Assembly: GCA_037178975.1 (NCBI GenBank)
Contig: JASJZH010000005.1
Location: 2,604,001-2,668,000, forward strand
Reading direction: 5' to 3'
DNA from: Oscheius tipulae
Lineage: Eukaryota; Nematoda; Chromadorea; Rhabditida; Rhabditidae
Length of the DNA stretch: 64,000 nucleotides
Part shown: positions 10,117 to 21,301 of the stretch, one piece after another
How positions within the stretch are numbered: position 1 is the first letter of the stretch
Layout of the letters: each line of letters starts with the position of its first letter
The notes under the pieces: model-generated
Databases searched by the model: none
Seen by the model: only the letters and a program-made list of their open reading frames with translations
Told to the model about the DNA's origin: nothing
Program-made: the position numbers and the translations under genes

Positions 10117-13100
10117 ATGGGGCTACTGCCACTTCTATTCGCTGTTGGACTGGGCATGGCTGTCAAGTATGAGGTGGATTTTTAGTTTTTGTCACATTGA
10201 AAGTCCGATCAGTGTTTGACATGGATTCGGGACAGTATACGTAGAATGTGAAACACAAAAGTTGAAAGCTAGCTATACAGGGAGCTGTGGTTGATTCCTT
10301 CGGAAGACTGAAAAATAACTTTTTGGACTTAAACAGACCTATACAACTAAAAACTTTTATTTCAAGTCAAGACTAAACCTTGAAACATACATACTTTTCA
10401 GCCAACATGGCAGTCCATCGATTCACGTCCTCTCCCCGGCTGGTACGATGACGTCAAGTTCGGTATTTTCTGTCATTGGGGACTCTATTCAGTTCCCGCA
10501 TACCGGTAAATCACCAAAACTATACAACTTTAAAGATTACAGCAGTGAATGGTTCTGGTGGTACTGGCAGGGAGACAAGCCCGACACTGCAGTGGTCGAC
10601 TACATGAAGAAAAATTACAAGCCGGGAACAACGTATGCTGATTTTGCTAAGGATGTGGGTTTTCGTTTTCTATACCAGGATAAAGTTTGACACGTAATCA
10701 AGAGTGAGCTCAATTGCATGCTGGTTTAACCTGAGGTCGAGTTGGCTTACGTTCTAAGCTGGACAGGTGCCAAATTTATGCTAACGCCTTTGGTCCACAC
10801 TGTCGATTATCCAAACTCGATGGCCCAACTAACAGTCATTTCTTGAAGCACTGATAGTTATTTTTCCCTCGATAAGGCGCTCATAACTCACAAACCTATC
10901 GGTTTTTAGATTAGTAGCACCCTAGAAACACAGGTAAAACAAGTTTTCAGTTCACAGCCGAGCTCTTCGATCCCAACGAGTTCGTCCAGGTTGTCAAGTC
11001 TTCCGGAGCAAAGTAAAACCCCGTTTCTTCGGATTACAATCTTGGTCCTTCTAGATACTTCGTGTTGACAAGCAAGCATCACGAAGGCTACACAATGTGG
11101 CCCAGTCGGCACAGCTGGAACTGGAATTCTGTGGATACTGGGCCAAAGAAGGATCTCGTTGGTAGGTTCTTTTTCTGACTCCAAAATGGAAATAAGGCGC
11201 GTGTCAGGAATGAATCGGTCTTTATTAATCGATTGGAATATAAAAACAGCGATGAAGCATAAAGGTTTACATTGAGACGAGTTATACTTTTGAATTGGCG
11301 TGCAAACCCTAAACTGAATGTGTGAGTAACAGTCAGTACAAAGAAAAATCCAAAAAGCTGAACTGAGCAATTTTGGAAGGCTGACATAAAAGAAATTCTT
11401 GAAACATAACTTTTTGCATTGCTGAACATAGCGTGTTCCTTCGCACTGCCATTTTAAAGGATAGCAATGAAACACAGCCAGTCACCAACTTTTCAGGTGA
11501 ACTGAAGACGGCCTTTTCCAAAAGCGACATCCATTTCGGGCTCTACTTTTCCCAGTTCGAATGGTTCCATCCCCTTTTCTTGAGGGACAGCAAGGAGAAC
11601 AGCTCGGATTATGTCAATGTGAGTGGACAAACGCATCATTGAAATAGCAGCCCGTACCAGGTTATACGAAACTTCAAACAATTGTGTTACTACATAAAGA
11701 TATAGGTTTCTGTTTGGAGGCAAGGTGCTCCAGAGGTTTCGATGTTGATAAAACTAAGTTTTTGTACAGAAAACATCCACAAAAATGGTCTCATCAAATT
11801 CATTTTCAGATGATCTCCTATCCCCAGATGATCGACATTGTTGAGACGTACAAGCCGGACGTGATATGGAGCGATGGGGACTGGGGAAAGTCGGACGACT
11901 ACTGGAAAAGCAGGGACTTCTTGGCTTGGCTCTACAATGACAGGTAGTTGGGAAAAGAAATCATTGGGTAGAAGACTACTCTCGTGGTTTTTATTTTTTC
12001 CATTTTTTTGATGTCTAAGTACATGTTACTAGTGTAAAATTTCATGCAGAATCTATTAAACACACTTCAAGCAGGAAAAATGGGTCAAACGCAGAAAATG
12101 CTATTTTCAATCGGTAAGAATTTCGCCTCAAGTCGAACCGTGGTGCCTCCTTTACTAATACCAAAAGCCTTCTCGTGAGATTTTTCACAAGGGTCGCAAA
12201 TATAAGATAGGCTAACAGAAAGAATGGTGAAAGCATTGCTTGTTTTCTTCTGAACCTTATATGAATTTGCTGAAACATTATTTTTAAACAAAGAAATTAC
12301 GAGACGAACGATATGCCTCTCATGAAAAGCGGTTACAAACAGAACTGGAGGAAATATAGGACTTCATTGAAACCCAAAAAACGTACTTTGAAAATTTAAG
12401 TTCCAACAACTGTATAAGAGGAGAATGGCACAAAAACCATGATGGATTGAGCTACCTTTCTTCTAATAACAACACTGTTTTTGAACGATCTTTTACGGCC
12501 TTTTTTATGTTTCAAGGCTTGATGCCCTCGTTTGCAGAGGTTAGAAATCTTTGTACCAAATCTTTTCATTCCAAAAAACATGTTTTTACCATCTCTATAT
12601 CATAAAGACTGTTACGATGGAGACAATCGACGAAACACCCTTCCTCGCAATATAAAATTTTAACTTTCAGCCCTGTGAAGGATTCCGTGGTCGTGAATGA
12701 TCGCTGGGGTGGAGACACAATGGGAAAGCACGGTGGCTTTATGACCTACTCTGATCACTACGATCCCGGAAAACTGCTGGAGAGAAAGTGGGAGAACTGT
12801 ATGACACTGGACACGCAGTCCTGGGGCAACAGAAGGAACATGAAGGTTGGTAAAATGGAATTCTGTAACACAACATTTTGTAACTGTTGAGAACATCTAT
12901 ACCGATCAGGGGCGTGCGAAAGTACCGTATACCCGAAAGCCAAAGTGCGGCAATTTGCGCACAAACTTGTAAACATTTTTTTTTCCAAAACCAGACGCCT
13001 ATGCTCGCAAGCTGGTGCGCAATTTGCCACACTTTCGATTTCGGGTATACGGTACTTTCGCAAACCTGATATCGACCAATTTTATACCTCGGGGGAAGCT

Positions 13101-15111
13101 CAGATAAAAGAAAGTGGCATTTTTGAGAAACTGGCCGAATACAGATTACCTCATGAAGAGCCCTGCAAGCTTTACGTGCCGGCTGAAACATTTTGAACAG
13201 AAATGAACAACGAGAAATATAGACAGTGGAATAGTTACGATTACTTTTTGGGTCGAAGATTAATTTTATTGTCTAGCAAAACCTCGAATCATGTGTTTCC
13301 ACAATCCAAACTTCCAGCTAGAAGACGTCCAATCCGTCCACGTCCTTGTAGAACAGCTGGCCAGAACAATTTCCTGTGGCGGGAACATGTTGCTCAATGT
13401 CGGACCGGACAACCATGGAAGGATTCCTCTAGTTTTCCAGTCAAGATTGAAGGAACTTGGAGAGTAGGATCTTTTTAAGGGGTTAACTTTGAAGCATTTC
13501 CAGTTTCTTGGGCACGGTTCAGGAAGCAGTCTACGGGACAAAGCCCTGGATTCATCAGAATGACACAAATAATGTTTGGTGGGTTTTAAGATGGAAATTG
13601 TGGCAAGCAGAGGTTCGAAACCTTTGTGCCTTAAACACCTATCTCTTGTTTCACTACTTTTGTTTCGTTTTTTTTGTTTGTTTCACAGTTGAACGACCTT
13701 GCTTGAAAACCTTGCGGCGTGAAGACCGTAATTGTCGTAATTGTGAAAAAATTTCCAGCAAACGTCCCGTTGTTCATAAAAAAAATGTTTCACAGCCACT
13801 ACATTACAAAGACAAGCAGTTCAGAGTTTTTCTTATTTATCTGTTCCAGTAGCAAACTGATAGAGATAATAGAGGTTTTTTCAGGTACACCTCTCGTTAT
13901 CGCAAAAAGTCGCAAGAGAACAAGCTCTACCTGAACCAGCACAATGAGGAGACCATCATCTACGCCTGGATACTGAATGTGGACGGTAAAGACATTACTC
14001 TCAACAATGTCAAAATAACTAATCAGGTTTTGTACAAATCTTGAAACAAAAAAAGGATAAATTTCAGACGAAGGTGACAGTTATGGGGACTAATGAGAGT
14101 TTCACGGCCAAGAGCGAAGCCCCTTCACTAATCTTCCCAGCCTCGAAGATTCCATGGAGGATCCTGCCAAGGAATGATATTCTTGTGCTGAAGATAGAGT
14201 ATGCACAGTCGCAGAAGGTAGAATAGCATTGTTTTTGCTGTATCAGGGGACAAATTTGTAGTTCAGTTGAAACAATAGGAGAACAAGAAAATTATGTTTC
14301 GGGCATATGGGATAGTTGCGTACAGTAGTTCGCGTAGCCTTGAAAAATTACGTCCCTACATTTGATCAGCGGAAACGTTAGTCTTCCTTCCAGGTGAAAA
14401 ACCACTTAATGAGGTTATAGAAAGCAGAAGCAGTAGCACATGAGCTGCTAACAAACTTTCTAGGGTTCTATATCCAGTTTATGGCTATCAAATTATACGA
14501 TACCTAACTAACCGTTACTGTAAGAGCCGATCAGTTACTTCATCTGCTTGAAAAAGCATGGTCAGTTCATGGAACATTTATGTATTCTATCAGAAACTTT
14601 TGTCTCGTAACTTTCTCTTATACAGAATGCTCTGAGTCTAACAATTTTCGGGCGCCACAGTCATCAACCAATTTTCCCTGAAATCAGAACAATTCAAAAC
14701 GTTTATTGAGCTCACTACAGTTTGTCTTGCAACTTTTCGGGACGTCGTAAACTTTGAAGACATTGTTTTGAAAACTTGGAAAGTGTAAAATGCTGTTGTA
14801 CCAACAAAAAAAAAAAGAAAACATGCGGCTTGGGAACTGCATTGTTTACACGCTCATCCCTTCCCGAAGGATTGAAACTCAAATAGTCCGTCTTTCCCAA
14901 GTTCAAACTTGATGTCTATTTTTGGCAGTAAACAATAACTGATAACCCCCTAAAATGACTATGTTTTCCATCATTTCGAAAAAAAAACTCTGAATTTCAG
15001 GCCCCACTCGATGTTCAAAAGACTCTACGCAAGCATGCTGCGCATCACCGTTACACTCTGACCTCCTTCGTCGAAGATTTGCCTAGAACGATCATGGACG
15101 CCTTGGAGTAG
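10117..15111 (+). CDS. Alpha-L-fucosidase (GH29), 13 exons, about 498 aa
   Basis: Exons are 10117-10173, 10402-10505, 10543-10654, 10951-11012, 11055-11161, 11497-11618, 11810-11943, 12671-12845, 13318-13463, 13504-13578, 13885-14026, 14068-14217 and 15001-15111, total 1497 nt in frame. GH29 enzymes hydrolyse alpha-L-fucosyl residues from glycoconjugates, usually in lysosomes or as secreted proteins. A signal peptide covers residues about 1-17. GH29 landmarks in order are [31 protein letters not shown], the substrate-pocket 'TSKHHEGY', '[16 protein letters not shown]', the nucleophile motif 'WSDGDW' (Asp210 expected as nucleophile), 'NDRWGGD..KHGGF', '[12 protein letters not shown]' and 'EAVYGTKPW'. 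The length matches animal family members. Codon use is GC-rich at third positions, typical of a well-expressed gene. The introns carry several minus-oriented TGAAACAT motifs and intron 8 contains an inverted repeat. The start is Kozak-like (gccgccATGG). Confidence 0.96.
12897..13080. repeat. Inverted-repeat (foldback/MITE-like) insertion in fucosidase intron 8
   Basis: The arm at 12897-12964 and the inverted arm at 13011-13080 share blocks such as GCGAAAGTACCGTATACCC and GCGCAATTTGCC with a few mismatches, around a loop of about 45 bp. The RNA would form a long hairpin inside the intron. No coding capacity. No target duplication was resolved. Confidence 0.8.
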
Positions 15112-15395
15112 ACGAACTGTAAATAATGAAGTTTTTTTCCTTTTTCATCATGCTCTGGGGTAGACGAATGTTTCTCGGATGGGGTAACAGAGCGAAACTT
15201 CTAAGACAACTACTCCATTACCGGCTTTGACCAACAATCTAGAAGTTTGAACAGCAGCAATAGAAATCCAAATAGGGAACCAAATGATTTTAAGCAAATT
15301 ATAAATATACACAGAAAGGACTCATAGTATTTAGTATCACGCAAAACCGGTGTTATCGCCATCCATAAAAAAGTAGCAAACTTTTTGAACAAAAG

Positions 15396-15790
15396 TCAAT
15401 TCTTCGTTCCATCGACAATTCTCACAAACGGAGCTCCCAAATACCAGGCCCCGAAAAGGTCATAGTCCATCTCGTAAAAGTAGGTGAAACATATAACTTT
15501 TCCTCCCAAAACAGTCCTCCAAACATAGTGTTCTGGTCCAAAAAGTACGGTTTTTCCATTGATTTTGAAGGAAACTGGTAGTAGAGCAAAGATTCGATCA
15601 CAGGGGACGGAATACTGAAAATTATCATTCAAGTAAATAGCACACTTGCCAATCCGGCAAAAGCTTTAGCTCCTATGTGGAACATAATACTTCGTACTTG
15701 GTTAGCTGAACCCATAATGAAAGGGAAGTTGGGGTCCAGGGCGGCATTGCAACTGAACTTACAAGCAACGGAGATGTTTCGAATGGAAAT
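15396..15790 (-). pseudogene. Aspartic protease (pepsin family) C-terminal lobe, two exons
   Basis: Minus-strand exons 15790-15650 and 15614-15396 join in frame (360 nt, about 119 aa) across a 35-bp intron with a GCAAGT donor (GC-AG type) and TTTTCAG acceptor. The second-lobe pattern of pepsin-like proteases is clear: an 'SVACKFSCNAALDP' segment where the second DTG motif should be, then 'YSVPCDRIFALLP', 'FKINGKTV', 'EHYVW', a Cys and the terminal 'WYLGAPF'. The catalytic second motif reads DPN instead of DTG, so the lobe should not be active. No first lobe, signal peptide or start is visible upstream, up to about 16250. It is either a 5'-truncated relic or the last exons of a diverged gene whose 5' part I cannot see. 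Confidence 0.65.
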
Positions 15791-16358
15791 CTGAAAAAAA
15801 AGTTCCTATCTCTCTGCCTCTCTTAGCCACTGGCTTCTCTTCCAATTTGTTGCTTTACATTAGGGAAAACTTTGTTGTTTCAACTCAGCCTCAACTATTC
15901 TGAGGGTGCTATCAAATCGCTAGAAGTCTTCAGCGCTTGAACCTAAACTCAATCTTGTACTCCTTCCAAACAACAAAAACAGATTTTTGGTACGATGTAA
16001 TGTTGTTCTGGGAAGTTGTACACTTTGGTAGGGCCGACAACTTAGCATAACTTTTAACTTTTGAAAAGACTACTTTCGCCTAGAAAAAAACTATTATTGG
16101 TGAGCGCTACTACGAGAAAAAAATATTGATTTCTAGAACACAAGAGAGAACAAGATGTAACGGGTTTGATTCCTCTAGTATTGGAGATTTGACATCAAGT
16201 GGGACAAAAATGTCTAGAAGCATAAAGAGTGATCGTTTTTGCTGCTACCTATTATCTTCTTCTGAAACGTAAAAAAGTAAACGAGTGATCACTCGTTAGG
16301 GAAAAATTTGGTACAAGTGGAAGAGATGAAACAATAAAGTTTTCTTCTAATGCTATTT

Positions 16359-16530
16359 GCCAACTATGGAAATGTAATTGTTTCACTAACTTTCTATAGC
16401 TGTCTCTTTGCAGAAGCATCAGTTTCTTGCCTTTATATGTCAGTGAGAAGCGTTTCAGAACCATGTTATTTATGAAATTGGCGTGAAACGTTTTCACCAA
16501 AGCAGTTGGCTGCATATGAAAATGTAAATG
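16359..16530. repeat. Dispersed repeat, copy 1
   Basis: The block starting 'ccaactatggaaatgtaatt' and running through 'tatatgtcagtgag' and 'aagcgtttcagaacca' is repeated at 26764-26851 plus 27309-27352, where it is split by an insertion. Within copy 1 a second, diverged half-unit follows (from 16510), so the element may itself be tandem. It contains several TGTTTCA/TGAAACG-like words. Confidence 0.7.
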
Positions 16531-16917
16531 TTTCAGCTGCTTGTTATAGCTTTCTCTGTAGAAAAAGTATAACCCTTCTTTGTGACGAATCACCAAAACA
16601 TACATTTTGCCACGAAAAGGAAAGTGGGTGCCTTACTTTACATTTTTTCCTTTACAAACTCACATCATCGATTCGCACTATCCGGTGATCCGGATTCTCA
16701 AGGTTGTATTGGAGAATCTTGGTCAAGTCTTCTTTTTGAATCGCTGCAGAACTGTAAAAGGATGTGAGAAGGAAGACAAGAGGCATTGAGTCGATCATGA
16801 TTACTAACTGTCTAAGTTAGCCAAGCGTTGAAAAGCTCAGCGACAATCGATTGTTAAGCATTGGTAGTCGACCGGGTAGCAAACTCGGTAGAAAAAGGCC
16901 ATAATAGTGTTCTTATG
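16531..16917. other. Spacer between repeat and Tc1/mariner element
   Basis: No gene was recognised. Only overlapping short frames without pattern are present. Confidence 0.4.
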
Positions 16918-16919
16918 TA

Positions 16920-18152
16920 GAGGGTGCCTCAAAATTACGGTAACCAGTAAAACGCGGCGCCAAACCGTCAAATTTGCAAAACTGGAAACTAGACCATATA
17001 GGTTTTATTCTCCATAAAAAACTAAGCAAAATAACGTCTTAAGATTCGTCCTAAGATTCGAAAGTATCTCCATCAGCAGCGACACAGGCTCGGAGACGTT
17101 TCGGGAAGGCGTCGACGGTGGCACGTAAGTAGTCCTCATCGAGCTCGTCCCAAGTTTTTTCCAGCGGTTTTTTCAACGATTCGACATCACGATGAGGTTT
17201 TGAGCAAGCCTTCGATTCGAGAATACCCCAAACCGAGTAGTCCATTGGATTGAGGTCTGGAGATGAAGGAGGCCACTGGTTGAAGTCAATGAAGTCGGGA
17301 AAGATCTGCTTGCACCAAGATTGGACGATATTATGCTTGTGAGTCGGTGCACCATCCTGTTGAAAGCACCAGGGACGCTTTTTGAAATGCTTCTTGGCCC
17401 ATGGCACGGTTTCGACCTTCAACATGTCAAGATAGTTGTTTCCATTGATCTTTTCCTTGGGTTCCTTGTTCCTTGGTTAGATAAGTGGTATCTTTCCATC
17501 AAAAGTTATGGATGTGAGAGCGAAGACCATGACACTTTTTTGATATCCAGTACGTCGAACCGCTACATTTGGCTGTGAAGTAGCATAAAGCACCCGATCG
17601 GTTTGCTTATTCAACGACTGTTCGACGGTGAATATATTTTCATCCGTGAAGAGGATCGACTTGTGGCCTCCACCAAAACAAAGGAAGCAGCAGTTTCTTC
17701 GAGCGCTCCTTTCTCTTCGTCTTACTGGGACATTCGGACAAGAACTGACGTTTTCCTTGCTTGTATCCCTTCATTTTGAGGTGTTTTTTCATGATTCTAG
17801 CCATAGAGCCTTTGGAAATGGCTAAGTCCTTGCCCATTTTACGGATAGAATGCGCCGGGTTCCGATAGATACGATCGCGTACCTTCTTAATGCTGGCCCT
17901 GGTGGTCACACAAATGGGTCTCCTCGTCCGGGACGGTCTTTTTCAATTCCCAGCTCCTTGAATTGCAAAATGGTAGTAGACACGAGCTTCTTGGATACCT
18001 TGAGACGACGAGAGATGTTGATCGCCTGAACGCCTTGTTGGTGAAGGGCAAGAATTGTTTGGAGGTGGATGGAAGCTTTGACCATTCTGAAAATGATAGC
18101 ATACAAAAAGCCGCATATCTCCGCGCAGTTGCCATAATTTTGGGGCATCCTG
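16920..18152 (-). mobile_element. Tc1/mariner-superfamily element (DD37D, maT-like), decayed
   Basis: The element is about 1.23 kb, flanked by TA at 16918-16919 and 18153-18154, with about 28-bp imperfect terminal inverted repeats: left 'agggtgcctcaaaattacgg', right ending 'ccataattttggggcatcct'. The minus strand encodes transposase pieces in shifting frames. An N-terminal helix-turn-helix ('GVQAINISRRLKVSKKLV') lies at about 18078-17920. A second helix-turn-helix region lies at about 17909-17700. A DDE C-terminal part lies at 17425-17051, with 'QQDGAPTHKH' and 'SSPDLNPMDY'. The spacing between the last two Asp is 37 residues (DD37D). At least two frameshifts and a stop (near 17480) interrupt it, so it is not autonomous. 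Confidence 0.9.
17051..18086 (-). pseudogene. Broken transposase gene of the DD37D element
   Basis: Reading from about 18086 down to 17051 (minus), the protein moves through three frames: start 'MVKASIHLQ' to about 17906, then 17909-17640, then 17425-17051, with the intermediate 17640-17425 readable only after another shift. The catalytic core residues remain visible but the frame is broken. Confidence 0.8.
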
Positions 18153-18427
18153 TAGCAGAACGGATAAGTTTTGGTGTCTATCAGAATGGTCAAGGCTAAA
18201 ACGTTTCAATCCCTGTATTAGCGCTCTGATATTCCAAGGCTCTTCGTTCCAGTTCGTTTCTTCTCTTGCTATAATCTCGTTCACGTCCCTTTCAAAAGCA
18301 CGAGGAAGAACACGCACAAGCTTTTTAGCCACTCTACCTCTCTGTCTCTCTGTCCATAATACTGAAAAAGCCCAGTCAAAAAAGAACATACCCGGGTCAG
18401 CATATTTTTTATTACATGATTGCCTTG

Positions 18428-18700
18428 TTATGTTCCGTTGTTGTCGTGTCTACGGCCCGTCGACTGCAGCTCCGTCGTCTGTTCGGCACTCAATCTTCCA
18501 GGTGGTGGCTGGGTTATGGCCGGCGACTGGCTGATCGGCTGTTTGTCTCTCTGCTTCACAATCCCTTTCAACGCTGAGCAGAACTTGGCCAGTTTTTCCA
18601 CCAGCACAGCCTGGGCCAGGAAGACGTACTGGGTGTCCGGTTGCAGCACAATAGGTGCTTTGTAGGTTACCGATTTTGGTGTTAGATATACTAATTTCTA
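18428..18700 (-). pseudogene. Possible C-terminal exon of a protein tyrosine phosphatase-like gene
   Basis: The minus strand from about 18700 reads a frame containing 'APIVLQPDTQYVFLAQAVL' followed by a short Gln/Pro-rich tail and a stop at 18428. The 'LQ..TQYVFL.QAVL' piece resembles the last catalytic-domain helix of protein tyrosine phosphatases (VQT.EQYVF). The signature Cys loop is not found nearby, so this would be an orphan exon. The identification is weak and an unrelated gene end is possible. Confidence 0.3.
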
Positions 18701-19387
18701 TGGATATTACAAAGATTTGAATGGATCCTTCTCAACCACATGGGACTGGTATTTTTTGAGGTCGAGTGATGCGAAATGGTAAGCAAATAGTGAAATCAGA
18801 TAGTTAGAATTTCAGAGAGTAACATTATCCTATTCGGCAGAACGCTGGCCAAGCTGAAGACGCACCCTATTCGGAGATGTTCTGTGCTGACCACAGGGAA
18901 GTTGTTTTCACTCATTTGATATCACAATCACTTTTTATATATATAGCCATTTATTCCCCGCAGCACCAAACGCAGACTGTTATCATTAGTGACATTTATC
19001 TTTCTTGATAAAGGGGAAGGGACCCGAACATCTTTTTTGTCGTTTCGAAATCGGGGCAAATTGGAAAAATAAAGAGCAAAACCCTACTAAGCCTCTCGTA
19101 GACGTAGAATCTCTAGGAAAATTAGGAGTCTGTCGGCTTATTTCGGGGCAAAATCGTGGTCATATGCGTAAGCATCTCCACAACCATTTAAAAGCAAGCT
19201 ACTTCAATTTTATGGGCTCAAGTTACCGAAGAGAACGGAACGAAGCATGTTTCCAGTATCTCCAACGGGGCGAGCTTTCAACTTAGCCGGGAAGTTTTGG
19301 AAGTTGACCAAGGTGGAGAATTCATCATCATTCAAAGTCTTCAGCTCATGTCGACAGATATCTTCAACTTGGTTTCGGTTTTGTCTC

Positions 19388-19462
19388 CTCGCACTACATT
19401 TCGCTACGCTGATGCTGTCAAAATCCTTCAAAATGGAGCCGATGTAGACGCCCGTTGTAGCG
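19388..19462 (+). pseudogene. Ankyrin-repeat relic
   Basis: About 75 bp ('actacatttcgctacgctgatgctgtcaaaat' onward to 'gatgtagacgcc') closely match the ankyrin gene at 25543-25616, with a short internal deletion. The surrounding frames do not continue as ankyrin repeats. It is a fragment of that gene or of a relative. Confidence 0.65.
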
Positions 19463-19469
19463 AGTCTTC

Positions 19470-20459
19470 TCCCACAACCTCGGTATCCTAACCTCTTGAC
19501 GGCGAAAGAGAAGGTCTACCCTGGCAGTCATTCTCCTCATCCACAAGTCAGCTGTCAGCATGCTCCTCAGATGGAAACAGAAGGCCTCATCGCATCTGCT
19601 CCTCGTCTCGTTGGCCCTGTCTGTCCGACGGACAAAGCCAGCTCGAAGCTGCTCCAGCCGGAAGAGAGAGCAGTCCAGGATGGCGTCTTTCGAGCGTATC
19701 AACTCAAGGGCTGCGGCAGAAGAAGAGACCGCATCTGGAATAGACTACTTGCAAGCAGCAAACAGTTATTTTATAGAAAGAGTCGAGGTTTTTATTAAAA
19801 ATTAATTGCCTCCCTAGAATTGTTGCTCTTTTGATCTTTATTGACAGAAGATGTGGTATTGCCACTTTAGGGGTCACTGAAGTTTGCAATTTAACAGAGA
19901 AACAGAGAGATAAAGAAACAAAAAGACAACAGAGACATTTACCCGGGCCAACGGTCTGGTTAAACTACAAAATTGTTGGTTTATATCACAGGATCAAAAT
20001 TTTGGTGTATTATGCTTCAGATATTCCGTGAGACGGCGTTCTTTTCCTTCTTCAGCGCTCTCGATTGCATACTTCCAGCATCGCTGAAAATCCAAAAAAA
20101 CTCCCAAACCAAAAGACGTCTGCTGACGTCTGTTTCTATATGACTATTCATTGGCGTGCCTTCCAGAAAGGGTGTCCTTCACGGATTGAAACATTTCAGA
20201 TAAACCCTGAACAGGGCTTGTATTGATCAGACTTCTTATCAGTTGTTTGATGTTACCGCAGCCCTGTTCGAGAGATTCTTCCGCTTCAGATTCTTCATAG
20301 AAACAGATCGATCGAAACTAGAAAGAGGTACGTAATCCTGTAGTGATTTTGGTATTTTGGAATTTTCCTGAATAAGCTTAATTTACTTTTTTCGGTGCTA
20401 TACATACATTTCATCGATTTTAAGTGTGTTCAATCGATTCGCCGTCAAATTTCATCTTA
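19470..20459. other. Unresolved stretch with overlapping open frames
   Basis: Frames on both strands at 19418-19805 have fairly balanced codon use, but I recognise no family on either strand and cannot choose between them. 19800-20459 appears non-coding, with one purine-rich tract near 19890-19935. Confidence 0.35.
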
Positions 20460-21067
20460 CTAGGGAAGGGTTTTAGTTGCCCGCGGGATATCGAAACGAG
20501 GTAGGTGCCATTCGAAAGAGCATCGAAAATGATGGTGTTTTCCAAATTTTCAGCTGCGGAATGGATGTCCTCCTGGAGCCTTTTAAAGTTTCCGTTTTTC
20601 GCCACTTTGGCACCCTAGATTACTTGGTCCCCGGGTGCAATCACAGCAGCATGCGAACAAGTGGTGCAGAGGTTGTGCGCTCACTTGGAATTTTTTCCTC
20701 CCGGGTTCGATCCCGCAACGCATTAATTTTTTTTTTCTTCATTTTTTATTATATCCGCGTAGTTGTTTTCAATTGCACAAACTGTACGTCCAGCTTCATA
20801 GCTTTACCATGCGCTTGATCAAAAGCGCGGTCAATCAAATTTCTGTGTTTCGAACATTTCCTTCGAACGCCTGCTGTGATTGCACCCGGGGACCAAGTAA
20901 TCTAGGGCGCCAAAGTGGCGAAAAACGGAAACTTTAAAGGGCTCCAGGAGGCTGAGGACATCCATTCCGCAGCTGAAAATTTGGGAAAAACCATAATTTT
21001 CGATGCTCTTTCGAATGGCACCTACCTCGTTTCGATATCCCGCGGGCAACTAAAACCCTTCCCTAGT
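20460..21067. mobile_element. Foldback element with about 195-bp inverted arms
   Basis: The left arm at 20460-20652 starts 'tagggaagggttttagttgc'. The right arm at 20869-21067 is its inverted copy and ends 'gcaactaaaacccttcccta'. They are near-identical, with scattered mismatches and a 3-bp length difference. A third copy of one arm lies at 63535-63742. The 216-bp centre holds a tRNA-like unit. No protein is encoded. It is probably a non-autonomous DNA transposon or foldback element. Confidence 0.85.
20662..20736 (+). ncRNA. tRNA-like Pol III unit (SINE-type head) inside the foldback element
   Basis: An A-box match TGGTGCAGAGG (20662-20672; consensus TRGYNNARYGG) is followed 31 bases later by a B-box match GGTTCGATCCC (20704-20714; consensus GGTTCGANTCC), with a T10 run (about 20727-20736) where a Pol III terminator would be. 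The order and spacing fit a tRNA-derived SINE head. A T6 run between the boxes would weaken transcription, and the T-arm does not pair well, so it is not a functional tRNA. Confidence 0.5.
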
Positions 21068-21301
21068 TAGACTCAGACTGCCATTTTCTCTCTATTTTTC
21101 TCGATAACTTTTTAGTCGAAGTGGACAATTCTATAGTGGAATTTGGCCCTAAATCTATTGAACACACTTAGAAACCGAGAAAACGTGTGTAAATCTTAGA
21201 AAAATACAAATCAAGCTTATTCAGGGAAGTTCTTCGCGCCGTTTATCAATAGCTCAACTTTAGCAAACTAGGTGCTATTTGCAACTGTTTTAATTAAAGT
21301 T

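Noticed and set aside
15210-16252. Further exons of the aspartic protease upstream (minus strand)
   Set aside because: A stretch near 16030 looks faintly like another C-terminal strand (VYNFPEQHYIV), but there is no consistent frame or splice chain.
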